DNA of 64,000 nucleotides. Source: Lepidostoma basale (lineage: Eukaryota > Arthropoda > Insecta > Trichoptera > Lepidostomatidae). This document shows, in pieces, positions 44,170 to 53,814 of this stretch (position 1 is its first letter; the number at the start of each line of letters is the position of its first letter). The stretch is taken from the NCBI GenBank assembly GCA_022606425.2, contig JAHDVF020000019.1, positions 23,977 to 87,976 of the forward strand. Direction: 5' to 3'. Position numbers and translations under genes: made by a program. A model generated the notes under the pieces. It worked only from the letters and a program-made list of their open reading frames with translations, did no database searches and was not told the origin of the DNA.

Positions 44170-44340
44170 TTTGTAACACCTGAAGATGCCAATATCGGTT
44201 GGCGAAACAGCTGTCGCGACATTCACAAAAAGTGAATAGTAAAAATTGTGGTATGATAAGGGTTATAAATTTTAACAGTTAATGATATTGAAGTATCATA
44301 GTGTTTTGGCCAAAACAATGGACTATTATTTTTTTTAAAC
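44170..44340 (+). repeat. PLE-like repeat, ACAGCUGU subfamily
   Basis: After the motif come a small attcac/gtgaat hairpin and then the 16-bp palindrome tgttttggccaaaaca and atggactatt. The same order recurs near 48.4 kb. Confidence 0.55.
44180..44215 (+). ncRNA. Hammerhead-like motif, ACAGCUGU subfamily, intact core
   Basis: CUGAAGA, extra U, stem II GCCAA/UUGGC around UAUCGG, GAA, 8-nt palindrome ACAGCUGU, C. Every core position and the GUC site are kept; stem I is weak. Confidence 0.6.
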
Positions 44341-44369
44341 TTGTGTATGAAGGACTTAATTTGTGGTGT

Positions 44370-44830
44370 GACATTATTCAATAAAATACTAATACACTTT
44401 TAGTATTTGTATCCAAACCACTTTATTTGGTAACACCAACCGGTTTCGCTCCCGCCGGAGCTACGTCAGGGTGAGAGAGAAAACTAAATATTATATAAAA
44501 ACAGAGAACAACATATGAAGAAAGAAATATAAAATAAAGGGGAGAAAGAGGAGTAGGAGAACGTGTGCACGAGGACGAATAGAATGTTAAAACAGTGAGT
44601 CAGGATCATTAAGGAAAAATAATGGAGAATTTCTAATTAAGATTTTAGTGGCAGACAGGGGAATGAAATTTTTTATTTTTTATGGGAATATTTAAAATTA
44701 TTTTCATTGGGGAACATGGCTAAAATGGGACTATGGGAAAGATTAGTTTGATTATTATTTAAGGGTAGTAGGATTAGATATTATTTTTTAGATATTATTA
44801 GATATTATTATTTTTAAATACAAACCTGAC
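44370..44830. repeat. PLE-like repeat with GCUCC stem subfamily
   Basis: The terminus (actttatttggtaacaccaa) joins a long segment with gaggacgaatagaatgttaa and agaatttctaattaagattt, the complement of the central part of the 50.9-51.2 kb element. Its orientation relative to the motif is inverted. Confidence 0.55.
44438..44468 (-). ncRNA. Hammerhead-like motif, core altered
   Basis: CUGACGU in place of CUGANGA, stem II GCUCC/GGAGC, GAA, ACCGGU, U. Confidence 0.4.
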
Positions 44831-45365
44831 TTACCTAAACATTACAAGGAAATGCAAGACTTTGGTTCAAATAAAGCTAAACACAATTTTGATTTCAATG
44901 TTTTTTTTATCATTATGTAAGAACGAACTTCTAAAAAACAAGATTTGATAAAATTGTTTACTAAAAAAGAAGAAAAATCGTATACTAAGTGATAAAAGGA
45001 CTGCATTTAGATTGATTTCTCATTATATCTGATCTGTTGTAAAGTTAATATAAAATAATCATCACCCCACTGAGTGGCGAGATAAGCGTCAGGGATCAAC
45101 ATAAATGCATTCGATGGGTGCCTACTCATCCCTAGCTTCTCGGAATTTTTTCACCAATTATTCCTTTTTGAATAAATTCGGTTTGTTCTGTTCGGCTTAG
45201 CATCATTAATTTCCATTGTGCATGGATATACAAGGCAAAGATCGTTTCAATTTGTATCCGTTTCAATTTAAAAAAAAAATCTTATACAAAGGATTCAAAT
45301 CAATGGCATTAGAATTTATTATTAAATCTCCAATCAGAGCAGATATGACAGTTCGTTTTTACGAA
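44831..45365. other. Unassigned AT-rich sequence
   Basis: Nothing recognised. Confidence 0.3.
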
Positions 45366-45369
45366 AATT

Positions 45370-45705
45370 AATCTTAAAATATAATAATGAAAACGTCTGT
45401 TTTCTAGAAGATGTATTATATTTTATGTGAATGACATTTTTCACCTGTCTAAGGTATTAACAAATGTCCATGACGTGTTGGCGAAACATATCATTTACAT
45501 AAAATAAAATGAAACTTCGCGAAAACAGACGTTTTAATTCGTATTAAAAATTTAATATGGAGTTTTACATCATTGTTCAAGAAACAATAAAAAAATAGTC
45601 TTATTGTTGGTGGTGATTTTTATTTTGTTAAACTCCATTATAAATTATAATGTGAAAGCAAAACGTCAGTTTTCTAGAAATTAGATTATATTTTATGGGA
45701 ATGAT
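45370..45705. repeat. PLE-like T-family inverted pair and partial copy
   Basis: aacgtctgttttctagaaga at the left and cagacgttttaattcgtatt at the right bound facing half-copies (tgacatttttcacc, ggcgaaacatatcatt). A partial copy starts again near 45640. Confidence 0.55.
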
Positions 45706-45711
45706 ATGTAC

Positions 45712-45912
45712 ATGATCGTGCCTTCAGCGTTTCGGGTCCGTTGGCGTGGAATAGCCTCCATGTTAGTATTAAGTATGAGGATAGTGACGTTAAATTTAAG
45801 AAATTTCTGAAGACTGCACTGTTCGGTCAGTGATTTCCTAGTGCGCCCTTGGAGTAATTGATTTTACAAAACGGCGCACTTAAAATACAAGTCATCAGAA
45901 TAATAATAGTAT
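45712..45912 (+). mobile_element. CR1/jockey-like non-LTR 3' end with AAT tail
   Basis: FSVSGPLAWNSLHVSIKYED, then VKFKKFLKTALFGQ and a stop: the V.GP..WNSLP.SI...S...FK..LK..LF ending typical of CR1- and jockey-type reverse transcriptases. The 3' region cggcgcacttaaaatacaag ends in AAT repeats. Confidence 0.75.
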
Positions 45913-45994
45913 ATAAATAAAAATCTCTGTAAAACCGACAAAACTATCGCGATTACATTACAACTTATTCTTCTTACATTTATTATTTTTGAAC

Positions 45995-46167
45995 CTTTAG
46001 GTCAATCATGTACTCAGACACGTGAGGGTTGGAGAAATCGACGTGCGTATACGACACGATGTATGAATGTTGTGGAAACGAGAATAATGTGAGGAAAGAA
46101 CAGTGTGGCGGTCCATTCTATCTGACTACCCCTTCAGAGAGACAGCGTAATGGTTGGTTAGTTAGCA
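45995..46167 (+). mobile_element. RTE LINE 3' end fragment
   Basis: caatcatgtactcagacacg to gcgtaatggttggttagtta; decayed. Confidence 0.65.
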
Positions 46168-46249
46168 ATTAGAATAAACTTTTTATTGTTGATTCAGTTA
46201 AAAATAATGTTACTTGAAATTTCATGGTAGAAGTTCATTGTAAATAATA

Positions 46250-46600
46250 AAATTAAAAACTTTTTGTATTTTTATTCACTAAGTGTCGTGACAGCTGTTT
46301 CGCCAACATCGGCCAACGCCAACAATAAATTGTGACATTAGAACAGTGTTTTAAATTTTAACAGTAATAATGTTGAAGTATCATAGTGTTTCGGCCAAAA
46401 CAATGGACTATTTATTGCATATTTAGTGTAAATCCACTAATGTTCCTTAATCAAATTTTGATAGCGTTATATATGAAATTCAACTCCTCATCATACCAGA
46501 AGATGGCAGCGAACTGCCGAAACCGGTAGAAGACACATTAGTGGATTTGAACTAAATATACATTTTAAAAATCTGTTTTTCTTTTTTCTTTTTCTTTTCA
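46250..46600. repeat. PLE-like repeats: ACAGCUGU inverted junction and a CCGGU copy
   Basis: The left half is minus (gacagctgtttcgccaacat). The right half is plus, with gtttcggccaaaacaatgga, so two halves of one family meet head to head. A different motif follows near 46500. Confidence 0.5.
46497..46528 (+). ncRNA. Hammerhead-like motif, GGCAG stem
   Basis: CAGAAGA (one core change, U4 to A), extra U, stem II GGCAG/CUGCC with loop CGAA, GAA, ACCGGU, A (GUA). Confidence 0.45.
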
Positions 46601-47320
46601 GTCTGGTTCAGTTTAGAAACGCTGGTATGTTAAAAACAGTCAATATTATTCCCACTAAACTATTATCATATAATCCACCACTCGTAATCCATTAATGAAC
46701 CCAGAGTACTTCATCCGATAGAAAAAAGAAAATGCAATATCGCCATAAAAACATAGATTTTATTAGGGATTAGCGGTATCCTCTTTTAATTAAGAGAATG
46801 GTGCTCCAGATAATTTAATTACCGAAACGAGTGTCGATTGCCGCTTAATAAAGACACGTTCGTTTCAGGGTGGTTATTCTTTACTTTCTATGTCATTGAA
46901 ATTATTGTGAAAATGACTTTGGGACAAACGAACTCTACCCTTGTTTACGCCAAAGCGATTCAAATGATTAAATAGAAAGATAACTTTGTTACAGAAGGAT
47001 TAAATTCTGAACTTTAATCGGTTAATATTATATTCTGAAATGGTTATCTTGAAACTAGGTGAACTTGGAACAAATTATAATCTAAGGATTTAGAGTATTA
47101 AATAAAATGGCTAAATCCATAGCTGTTTCAACAACCAATGTTGGCATTATTAGGATTAAATATTTAACCTTTTCGCAATAGTTAATTGTTTTATCAGTTT
47201 TTTCACACGAGAGTCAAAAAGTCTTAAATGAATTTTCGTCCGAAATGAGTTGTGGACACCGTGTCCAGTATAAATTACAGTAAATCCATCGTACAGTATA
47301 AAGTATCTTCTACTTTTTGT
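46601..47320. other. Unassigned sequence
   Basis: One decayed gttgttgaaacagct motif on the minus strand near 47125; no gene. Confidence 0.3.
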
Positions 47321-47875
47321 CCTGTCACACCTCCGTGGTGCATAGGGCCTCAAGAAACCTTCTCCACCCGACTCTATCGCATGCCTGATGCCTAACATCA
47401 TCCCAAGTGAGGCCTGCTGCTTTAACCTCGTCCTGCAGGGCTCTTCTCCAGGTGGCTCTAGGTCTGCCTGGCTTTCTCTTTCCCCCCATAGGGGACCAGT
47501 CTAGTGTGCCCTGAGCGATGCAGGCTGGGTTCCGTCACAGAGTGTGACCGATCCACTGCCATTTGCGTCTAGCGACTTGTTCTCTAATTGGCTTTTCGCC
47601 TGCCATGCTCCAGAGAACGGCATTTGACACCGTTTGGGGCCAATAGATTTTGAATATTGAGCTAAGGTACCTATTTATAAACACCTGGAGTTTACCAATA
47701 ACGTCCGCGGTAGACTTCCAAGTCTCACATCCGTACAGCAGTACGCTTTTAACGCTGCTGCTGAATATTTGGAGCTTGTGCTTTCTCTAAATGATACCGG
47801 AGCGCCATACAGGGCGAAGCATAGCGAAAGCTCCCCTTGCCTTGTTAAGCTTGCTGGTTACATCTTCATATAGTA
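47321..47875 (-). mobile_element. Non-LTR (LINE-H) reverse transcriptase C-terminal fragment
   Basis: Minus codons read VARRKWQWIGHTL, stop, then KPGRPRATWRRALQDEVKAA and GLTWDDVRHQACDRVGWRRF. The thumb lies further right (ccgtacagcagtacgct). GC content is clearly above the flanks. A plus-strand copy is at 51.6 kb. Confidence 0.75.
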
Positions 47876-48009
47876 TAGTGAGAAGTAATCGTTAAAACAG
47901 TCCTAGACGCATTAAAAACATACACACGAGCATCATAATTCATTTCGGGCAAATATTATTTACGACATTATGGCTTTCATGTACCATACATATAGTAGAT
48001 CTTTATATA
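47876..48009. other. Unassigned spacer
   Basis: Nothing recognised. Confidence 0.25.
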
Positions 48010-48245
48010 TAATTCTTCTGTACGGGCCTTTGTAGCTGAACTCTTCCTAAACGGCCGGACCAATTTTGATGATTTTTTAAATGTGTGTTTGAGTGGGTCC
48101 CTGGATGGTTTTTGGACCCGGTAGGTGACCGTCTGAGAATTTCATGAATAATTGATCTTCTGAGAATAATTATAAGTGATGTTTGTTTACCATAGGTGGC
48201 GCTGATGTAGAATTCTGCGTTTAAGTAGGATTTCAACAATGTTAA
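48010..48245 (+). mobile_element. Helitron-like internal fragment
   Basis: aaacggccggaccaattttg, then tggtttttggacccggtagg and accataggtggcgctgatg. It serves as the empty-site reference for the hAT insertion near 37.5 kb. Confidence 0.5.
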
Positions 48246-48414
48246 ACAAATAAAAAAATAATAATTCAAGAAAACTAGTTCTTTAAAACACTTTGATTTT
48301 TGTTTATAAAATTAAGAGTTATATGGTGCCTGTATATCTAACTAAAAATGTAGCATATAATTAGTTATGAAATACATGAATATTTGACGAGAGGTCGTGA
48401 TAGCATCATCAGGT

Positions 48415-48590
48415 GATTTTTTTTATTGCAACACTTGATGATGCCAGCATCGTTTGGCGAAACAGCTGTCGCGACACTCTCAGTGAATAAAAATAAAGTG
48501 CGATATTATAAGTGTTATAAATTTTAACAGTAATAATGTTAAAGAGTATCATAGAGTTTCGGCCAAAACAATGGACTATTTAAATAATGT
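48415..48590 (+). repeat. PLE-like repeat, ACAGCUGU subfamily
   Basis: Motif UUGAUGA, extra U, stem II GCCAG/UUGGC, GAA, ACAGCUGU, C (48435-48470), then catagagtttcggccaaaac. Core position 3 is U; otherwise intact. Confidence 0.5.
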
Positions 48591-48667
48591 CAAATACAAC
48601 TAATCTCCATTAGGTTAAGACACTATTTTGGCGCGCCCGGAATCTATCTAAGAAGCCATCTGTGTTA

Positions 48668-48955
48668 TCAAATCAAATCAAATCAGTTTATTTCATCAAC
48701 AGACATTACAAAAAGTATTTTTAAGTCATCTATTGAGAACGGGTAAAATAATATAATATATTATGTATAGTATACTGCCAGAAACGAATAAGAGATGGTT
48801 CAACATTAGGAAGACAGGATACTCTACAGAATTAAGAGTATTTGTCCTCTGAACGTACTTTCTGTGCTGTCGCTGTAGGATGATATCTATCGGGGACAAA
48901 AAGCCGAACACCATCCAGTACGGCCGAGTTCTCGAAGTATCCCCTAATTAATCTA
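48668..48955 (-). mobile_element. LINE-O 3' end with ATTTG tail
   Basis: The left edge caaatcaaatcaaatcag is the complement of a tgatttgatttg tail after aataaac. The sense strand carries gagaactcggccgtactgga and cgacagcacagaaagtacgt. Confidence 0.55.
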
Positions 48956-48962
48956 AAGATAG

Positions 48963-49196
48963 TTGAAGACTACAGGGGAAAAACAAGGAATGTCAGTAGA
49001 AGGTTAATTTGAATAAATTGAGGATGAAGCTAATCAAAGTCTATATATTTCTTAGCAATTAGCAATCGATTATCTGGCCATAGTCGATGACACAGAAAAT
49101 TTAATGTGGATAGATACGTACAAATGCCGCTAGATGGCATTATTACATTTTTGAATTTTAACTGACATTCCTTGTTTTTCCCCTGTAGTCTTCAGT
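48963..49196. mobile_element. MITE with TGAAGACTACAGGGG inverted repeats
   Basis: Terminal inverted repeats of about 33 bp start ttgaagactacaggggaa and include aacaaggaatgtcagt. Total length is about 234 bp, non-coding. TA-rich flanks leave the duplication undecided. Confidence 0.75.
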
Positions 49197-49510
49197 TATA
49201 GTCAAAGCGAAACATCTCTGACCCCTGACCATCCATTAGTAAGATTGAATCAGAAGTATTGAGTGCGGCCCAACACGCCACGAACTTTACATAATTAGTA
49301 ATCAGCAGCGGGTCTAATGTCAGCTGGGATCCAATCACCGCTGCCAAGGTGAGCCAGACTACTATAATAAGATCTCCAAATTCGTCTCTTGCAGTTGTTC
49401 TAATATGTTACACTTTAATCACGAACGCGAAAAACTTAAACGACGATAATACACGGTTATTTTGAAGGGAATATAAAATACTGAATACGACAATTCAAAT
49501 TTTAAAAAAA
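49197..49510. other. Unassigned sequence
   Basis: Nothing recognised. Confidence 0.3.
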
Positions 49511-50015
49511 TACTAACTAACTAACTAACCATCACGACTGCCCCACTTTTCTTTCCTGACATATTTCTCTCGATTCCTCAACATTCATACATCGTGTCAT
49601 GCACGCGCGTCGATTTCTCTGACTCACATGGCCGACATTCAATATTTGATTTATTTGATCGTGCCACGTTTTCCTCTATTTCTGGTTCCATTTACATCAT
49701 TAACATAAACTTTTTTACTATTCTTTCTTCATTCGTTATTTCAATATGTCTGAACCATCCTAATGATCTTTTCTTAGTTTGTTCATAACACCATCATTCG
49801 CATCGCATTCACTTCTTATATTTTCATTCGACACTATCATACACAGAGTATCCACACATTCGTCTAAGAGATCTCATTTCTACTGCATTTATTCTACTTT
49901 CATCCTTCTTTTGCCAGTTCCATACTTCGCTTCCATACATAAGGGTCGGTGGAAGAACGTTCTAAGATATTCAAGATTTTTTGGATAGGCTTTTGTTTGC
50001 GATGACAACTTAACC
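49511..50015 (-). mobile_element. RTE LINE 3' fragment
   Basis: AACT tail, then a short deletion in the accatcacgactgccc joint, then the normal order to the KKLIQKSK region (ttttggataggcttttg). Confidence 0.75.
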
Positions 50016-50779
50016 GTCGCGTTGCCATGTGGTCAATTGAGTTTCCACTGCCAATTTAAAGTTGATTTTCTTAAAACCTATGGACCCTAATATTATAAAA
50101 AAAATTGTAATCCTCCATTGAAGTGTTCTCAATATTTCGTAATAAAAAAAAAGCAAAAATTACTTCCTTCATCCCAAAAAAAAAAAAAATTCTAAGACTG
50201 CCCTCACCTTCATTCGTGTTAAGGTAGAATTTGTTTTGCTAATATTTACAACTTTATCAAAAGTGACAAATACTTACTCGCTGTTTTGAACATATTATAA
50301 ATTATATCTTTGACCTTTTCAATAGGTACGTAATAATACCGACTGGATGAAAACGCACCACGTAACTTAATAATATCAGAACTGTTAAAATATTAACACT
50401 TTACCAAAAGGGACAAATATTAATACGTACTCGTTGTCTTGAACGTACTATACATTTTGCCTAGGTGCCTTTATCTTCGCCCCGCCCGCCGCTGCGCGCA
50501 GACAAGTTTATACCCGCAGACAAGTTTATGTCCAGTCGCCTGTATGCTATGACGCATTACATATCAGAAATCGCATGGTTCCAGAAAAAAATTAATAATG
50601 ATATGTTTTTCAAATAATCCATGTATGTTATAGATATCGATCTATTCCTAATGAAATTCCCTACAAGATGACATAAATTAAATTTTGATTCATCTAGTCA
50701 TATGCTTGATATTTAGATAAAGTTAGCGGTAAACTGAACTTACCACATGGGAGCAAGCGTTTTGTTTTGAACACGGTAC
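50016..50779. other. Unassigned, with short GC-rich patch
   Basis: cgccccgcccgccgctgcgcg and a doubled cagacaagtttat lie near 50480-50530; no frame is convincing. Confidence 0.3.
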
Positions 50780-50860
50780 GTTAAGGGTTAAAGTGCACCA
50801 TTCACTTTGCTTCCTGCCCCAACCCTTCTTTCACTATCCCTCTCCACTATAATTTAATAC
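50780..50860 (-). mobile_element. Short RTE LINE fragment
   Basis: aagtgcaccattcactttgc to actatccctctccact: the VGAG.KVNGALK region only. It may be the continuation of the copy ending at 50015. Confidence 0.55.
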
Positions 50861-50903
50861 TCTTTTAGTAATTTGTATTAACACCACTTTATTTGGTAAC
50901 ACC

Positions 50904-50936
50904 AACCGGTTTCGCTCCCGCCGGAGCTTCGTCGGG
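50904..50936 (-). ncRNA. Hammerhead-like motif
   Basis: CCGACGA (U4 to C), extra A, stem II GCUCC/GGAGC around GGCG, GAA, ACCGGU, U. Confidence 0.45.
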
Positions 50937-51187
50937 GTGAGAGAGTAAACTATTATAAATATAAATATTCCTATAAAAAATAAAAATAATAAAATTCAAC
51001 TCCCCTGTCCGCCACTAAAATCTTAATTAGAAATTCTCCATAATTTTTCCCTTGTGATCCTGACTCACCGTTCTAGCATTTTATTCGTCCTCGCGCACAC
51101 TTTCTCCTACTCCTCTTTCTCCCCTCCATTTTATATTTCTTTTTTCATATGTTGTTCTCTGATTTTATATTTAGTTATCTCTCTACC

Positions 51188-51219
51188 CGGATGAAGCTCC
51201 GGCGGGAGCGAAACCGGTT
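51188..51219 (+). ncRNA. Hammerhead-like motif, facing copy
   Basis: CGGAUGA (U4 to G), extra A, the same stem II, GAA, ACCGGU, U. Confidence 0.45.
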
Positions 51220-51290
51220 GATGTTACCAAATAAAGTGATTTAGATAGAAATACTAAAAGAACAAATACAAATTCGTGTTTAATTAAATA

Positions 51291-51597
51291 ATTAATGAAA
51301 ATATACTATATTTCTGATGTATACATTATAAAAATTGGTGATGTATTTATAAAAACGCTGTTCTATATTTCTGATGTATTTATTTTAAAAATCTTCAAAT
51401 AAATCTGAAGAAATACAAAACTTCAATGAAGCCATTCGTTTAAAATATTTTATAACAATTATTGTATACAACCCTAGATGAAAATATGACATTAAAACCC
51501 ACACAATAAGTATTTTTGAAACAGTTAAATTGTCTTATCCAGTATTTTATATTCCCTTCAAAATAACCGGGTATAATCGTGTCAGTCTCAAATGCCG
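51291..51597. other. Unassigned AT-rich sequence
   Basis: Nothing recognised. Confidence 0.25.
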
Positions 51598-52062
51598 TTT
51601 TCTAGTCCATGGCAGGCGAAAAGCCAATTAGTGAACAAGTCGCTAGACGCAAATGGCAGTGGATCGGTCACACTCTGAGATGGAACTTAGTCTGCATCGC
51701 TCAGGGCGCACTAGACTGGTCCCCTATCGGGGGAAAGAGAAAGTGAGGCAGACCAAGAGCCACCTGGAGAAGAGCCCTGCAGGACGAGGTTAAAGCAGTA
51801 AGCCTCACCTGGGATGATATTAGGCATCAGGCATCATGACGTTAAATTTAAGAAACTTCTGAAGACTGCACTGTTCGGTCAGTCATTTCCTAGTGCGCCC
51901 TTGGAGTAATCGATTTTACAAAACGGCGCACTTAAAATACAAGTCATCAGAATAATAATAATAATAATAATAATAATCAGGCACGTGATAGAGTCGGGTG
52001 GAGAAGGTTCCTTGAGGCCCCTATGCACCACAGAGGTGTGACAGAACAAGAAGAAGAAGAAT
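51598..52062 (+). mobile_element. LINE-H 3' fragment carrying a nested LINE
   Basis: RRKWQWIGHTLRWN, then RATWRRALQDEVKAVSLTWD, is interrupted by a CR1/jockey-like end and resumes as cacgtgatagagtcgggtgg. It ends at the accacagaggtgtgacag region, followed by an AAG repeat. A short 3' end of the same family is near 52655-52700. Confidence 0.75.
51839..51976 (+). mobile_element. Nested CR1/jockey-like 3' end with target duplication
   Basis: The same 3' sequence as at 45.8 kb (KFKKLLKTALFGQ and the cggcgcacttaaaatacaag tail) ends in (AAT)n. It is flanked by atcaggca on both sides, an 8-bp target duplication in LINE-H. Confidence 0.8.
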
Positions 52063-52082
52063 TATGTATTTTACAAAATTTA

Positions 52083-52500
52083 TCTAACTAACTAACTAAC
52101 TAACCATTACGCCGTCTCCCCGAAAGGGTAGGCAGAAAGAATGGACTGTCACACTTTTACTGATGCGGCACTCCATCCTTCTCTTTTCGGCCCGCGGGAG
52201 ACGCGGTGTGATGGGTTGCGAACCTCATCGCCACCAATAGGCATCTCCCGCGCACACTTCGATCGTCCAACACCCACAAAACAAATCTAAAACAAATAAT
52301 ATAGAATACAATGATATAAAATAAAATAACAAAATAAAAATAATTTAACACAAAATGTTATTTTTAGATGGTGCACATATTGCCTATTTAATTTATGTTC
52401 CACGTTATCCACCGTTTTTTAAATTTAGCACATAATGTAATAACACATAATGTTTTTTTCGATGTTGCACATGTTGACATGGACGATCCGGACTTATATA
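52083..52500 (-). mobile_element. R-tail non-autonomous repeat
   Basis: Nearly identical to the 12.9 kb copy through the AT-rich part and into gttgacatggacgatccgga; the second cacgtatccacc unit is missing. Confidence 0.75.
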
Positions 52501-53235
52501 AGAAAGGACTTATACAAAAATTATATAAGAAATATACTATAGAGGAGCGTAGGCGCGACGTGTCGCTCTTTAAAGTGTAATCAATTAACGTAAAATATAA
52601 GTGTATAGATTTAAAAAAAAATAATAATAATATGCTTACTTTTAAAGCGCCGTTTTTTTTTCCTGGGGCCCTTTGCACCACGGAGGTGTGACAGGACAAA
52701 AAAGAAGATAACAATTATTATAATTAGGAACATAAAGTGTATCCATCTTCGTAAGCTAGTAAAGGGAATACTACAGAATAAGCAGATGTCTCAAAGGCAA
52801 ATTGGATTCATTACAAAAATAACTTGGCAATGCTTCATTATTCCTTTATGATGAATTTAGTCTTTTGTCTATTTTTCACATCCAATCCGGCGAGCGCGAT
52901 TCATCGCGGTACCAAAATTTTCCCTTTGAATCTGATCACTCGATTTAGGCACAATCATCCTTTGTTCCCGGTGACAATGCAGACCAAATAATTGGACAAT
53001 GTCGGAAGTCCAAAAGAAAGTAAAAATTCATCATTGCACAATAGAAATGAGTTCCATCCGTTATTGCTGCGTTGCGGATATGAATAGTATCACGTGTGAC
53101 AATCGGAATAGCTCAGTGAGGTAGCTGACTACATCGGACCCTCAGAAATAATCAAAACATCAAAATCACGCAATTTCGCAGTATTCAAATCAAATCAGTT
53201 TATCTTCTATGTTCGCCATACTATGTGTTGTAGAT
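52501..53235. other. Unassigned, with a short LINE-H end
   Basis: cttatataagaaaggacttatacaa is a short local duplication near 52493. Bases 52655-52700 repeat the LINE-H 3' end. The remainder is unassigned; agctcagtgaggtagctgac near 53110 looks tRNA-like only superficially. Confidence 0.3.
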
Positions 53236-53295
53236 GTTTTATTTGTCATTTTATTTTTTATTATCTTTGTACATACAACACTATTAAAATTATAT

Positions 53296-53338
53296 ATCAG
53301 GCATGTTTCGGACAACCAGTCCTTCTTCAGTGATACAT
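53296..53338 (-). ncRNA. Hammerhead-like motif, one change in stem III
   Basis: CUGAAGA, extra A, GGAC/GUCC, GAA, ACAUGC, C. Stem I pairs (AUCA with UGAU and beyond) are kept, but the palindrome and the GUC site are broken by one U to C change. Confidence 0.55.
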
Positions 53339-53386
53339 ATCTGTCAAAATTTATCATATTTGTAAACAATTTTATAATATTTTAAA

Positions 53387-53438
53387 TATGTATCACTGAA
53401 GAAGGACTGCTTGTCCGAAACATGTCTGATATGTAATT
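53387..53438 (+). ncRNA. Best-preserved hammerhead-like ribozyme motif
   Basis: Stem I 5' strand UAUGUAUCA, core CUGAAGA (53396-53402), extra A, stem II GGAC/GUCC with loop UGCUU, GAA, palindromic ACAUGU, C at 53426, then UGAUAUGUA, which pairs with the 5' strand over about nine positions (two G-U). All three stems and the core are present. Stem III has no loop, so folding in cis is unlikely and a dimer is the plausible active form. Confidence 0.7.
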
Positions 53439-53559
53439 TTAATAGTTTTGTAAATACAAAGTATATATAAAAATAAAAAAAAGACAAACAAATCAGTTTA
53501 ATATACGATAAACCTAAGGCTTTAACAGTGTGGACTTCCGTAAAGACGATTTTTTATGA

Positions 53560-53750
53560 TTTAAAACACTATTTTTTCCACTTTTGAGTTTATTTTTCTC
53601 GACATGTTTCGAAGGCTATACATCTTCATCATCGGGGGAACGATATAAACTCGTTTTATATCGTTCTACCGATGATGGTGTAGAGACTTAGAAACAAGTC
53701 GAGAAAAATAAATTCAAAAGTGGAAAAAAACATCGTTTTAATTCATAAAA
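53560..53750. repeat. Inverted repeat with decayed GAAACAUGUC motif
   Basis: The left arm (ttgagtttatttttctcgac, atgtttcgaaggc) and right arm (cgagaaaaataaattcaaaa) are complementary around cgatgatg. The left arm keeps GAAACAUGUC; the right has GAAACAAGUC. Confidence 0.5.
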
Positions 53751-53814
53751 AAATCGTCAAAATAGCTATCTCAGCACACATTAGAAAAAATATTAAAATT
53801 TAAGGTATTGAGTA

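Larger units (their letters stand above)
50870..51290. repeat. PLE-like element with facing ribozyme-like motifs
   Basis: Facing termini (actttatttggtaacaccaa at the left, its complement at the right) enclose about 230 bp containing ctcccctgtccgccac. That recalls the end of the PLE frame near 2.9 kb (ttcccctgtcccattatt), so this is probably the 3' end of a second PLE family. Confidence 0.6.
53240..53480. repeat. PLE-like inverted pair with two well-kept hammerhead-like motifs
   Basis: Facing half-copies share catattt, aattttaat and tatataaaa-type flanks around an AT-rich centre near 53365. A third, single copy is near 28.95 kb. Confidence 0.65.

Noticed and set aside
53095..53160. tRNA-like segment (agctcagtgaggtagctgac)
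   Set aside because: Only the A-box-like word is present; there is no B box at the right distance and no cloverleaf.
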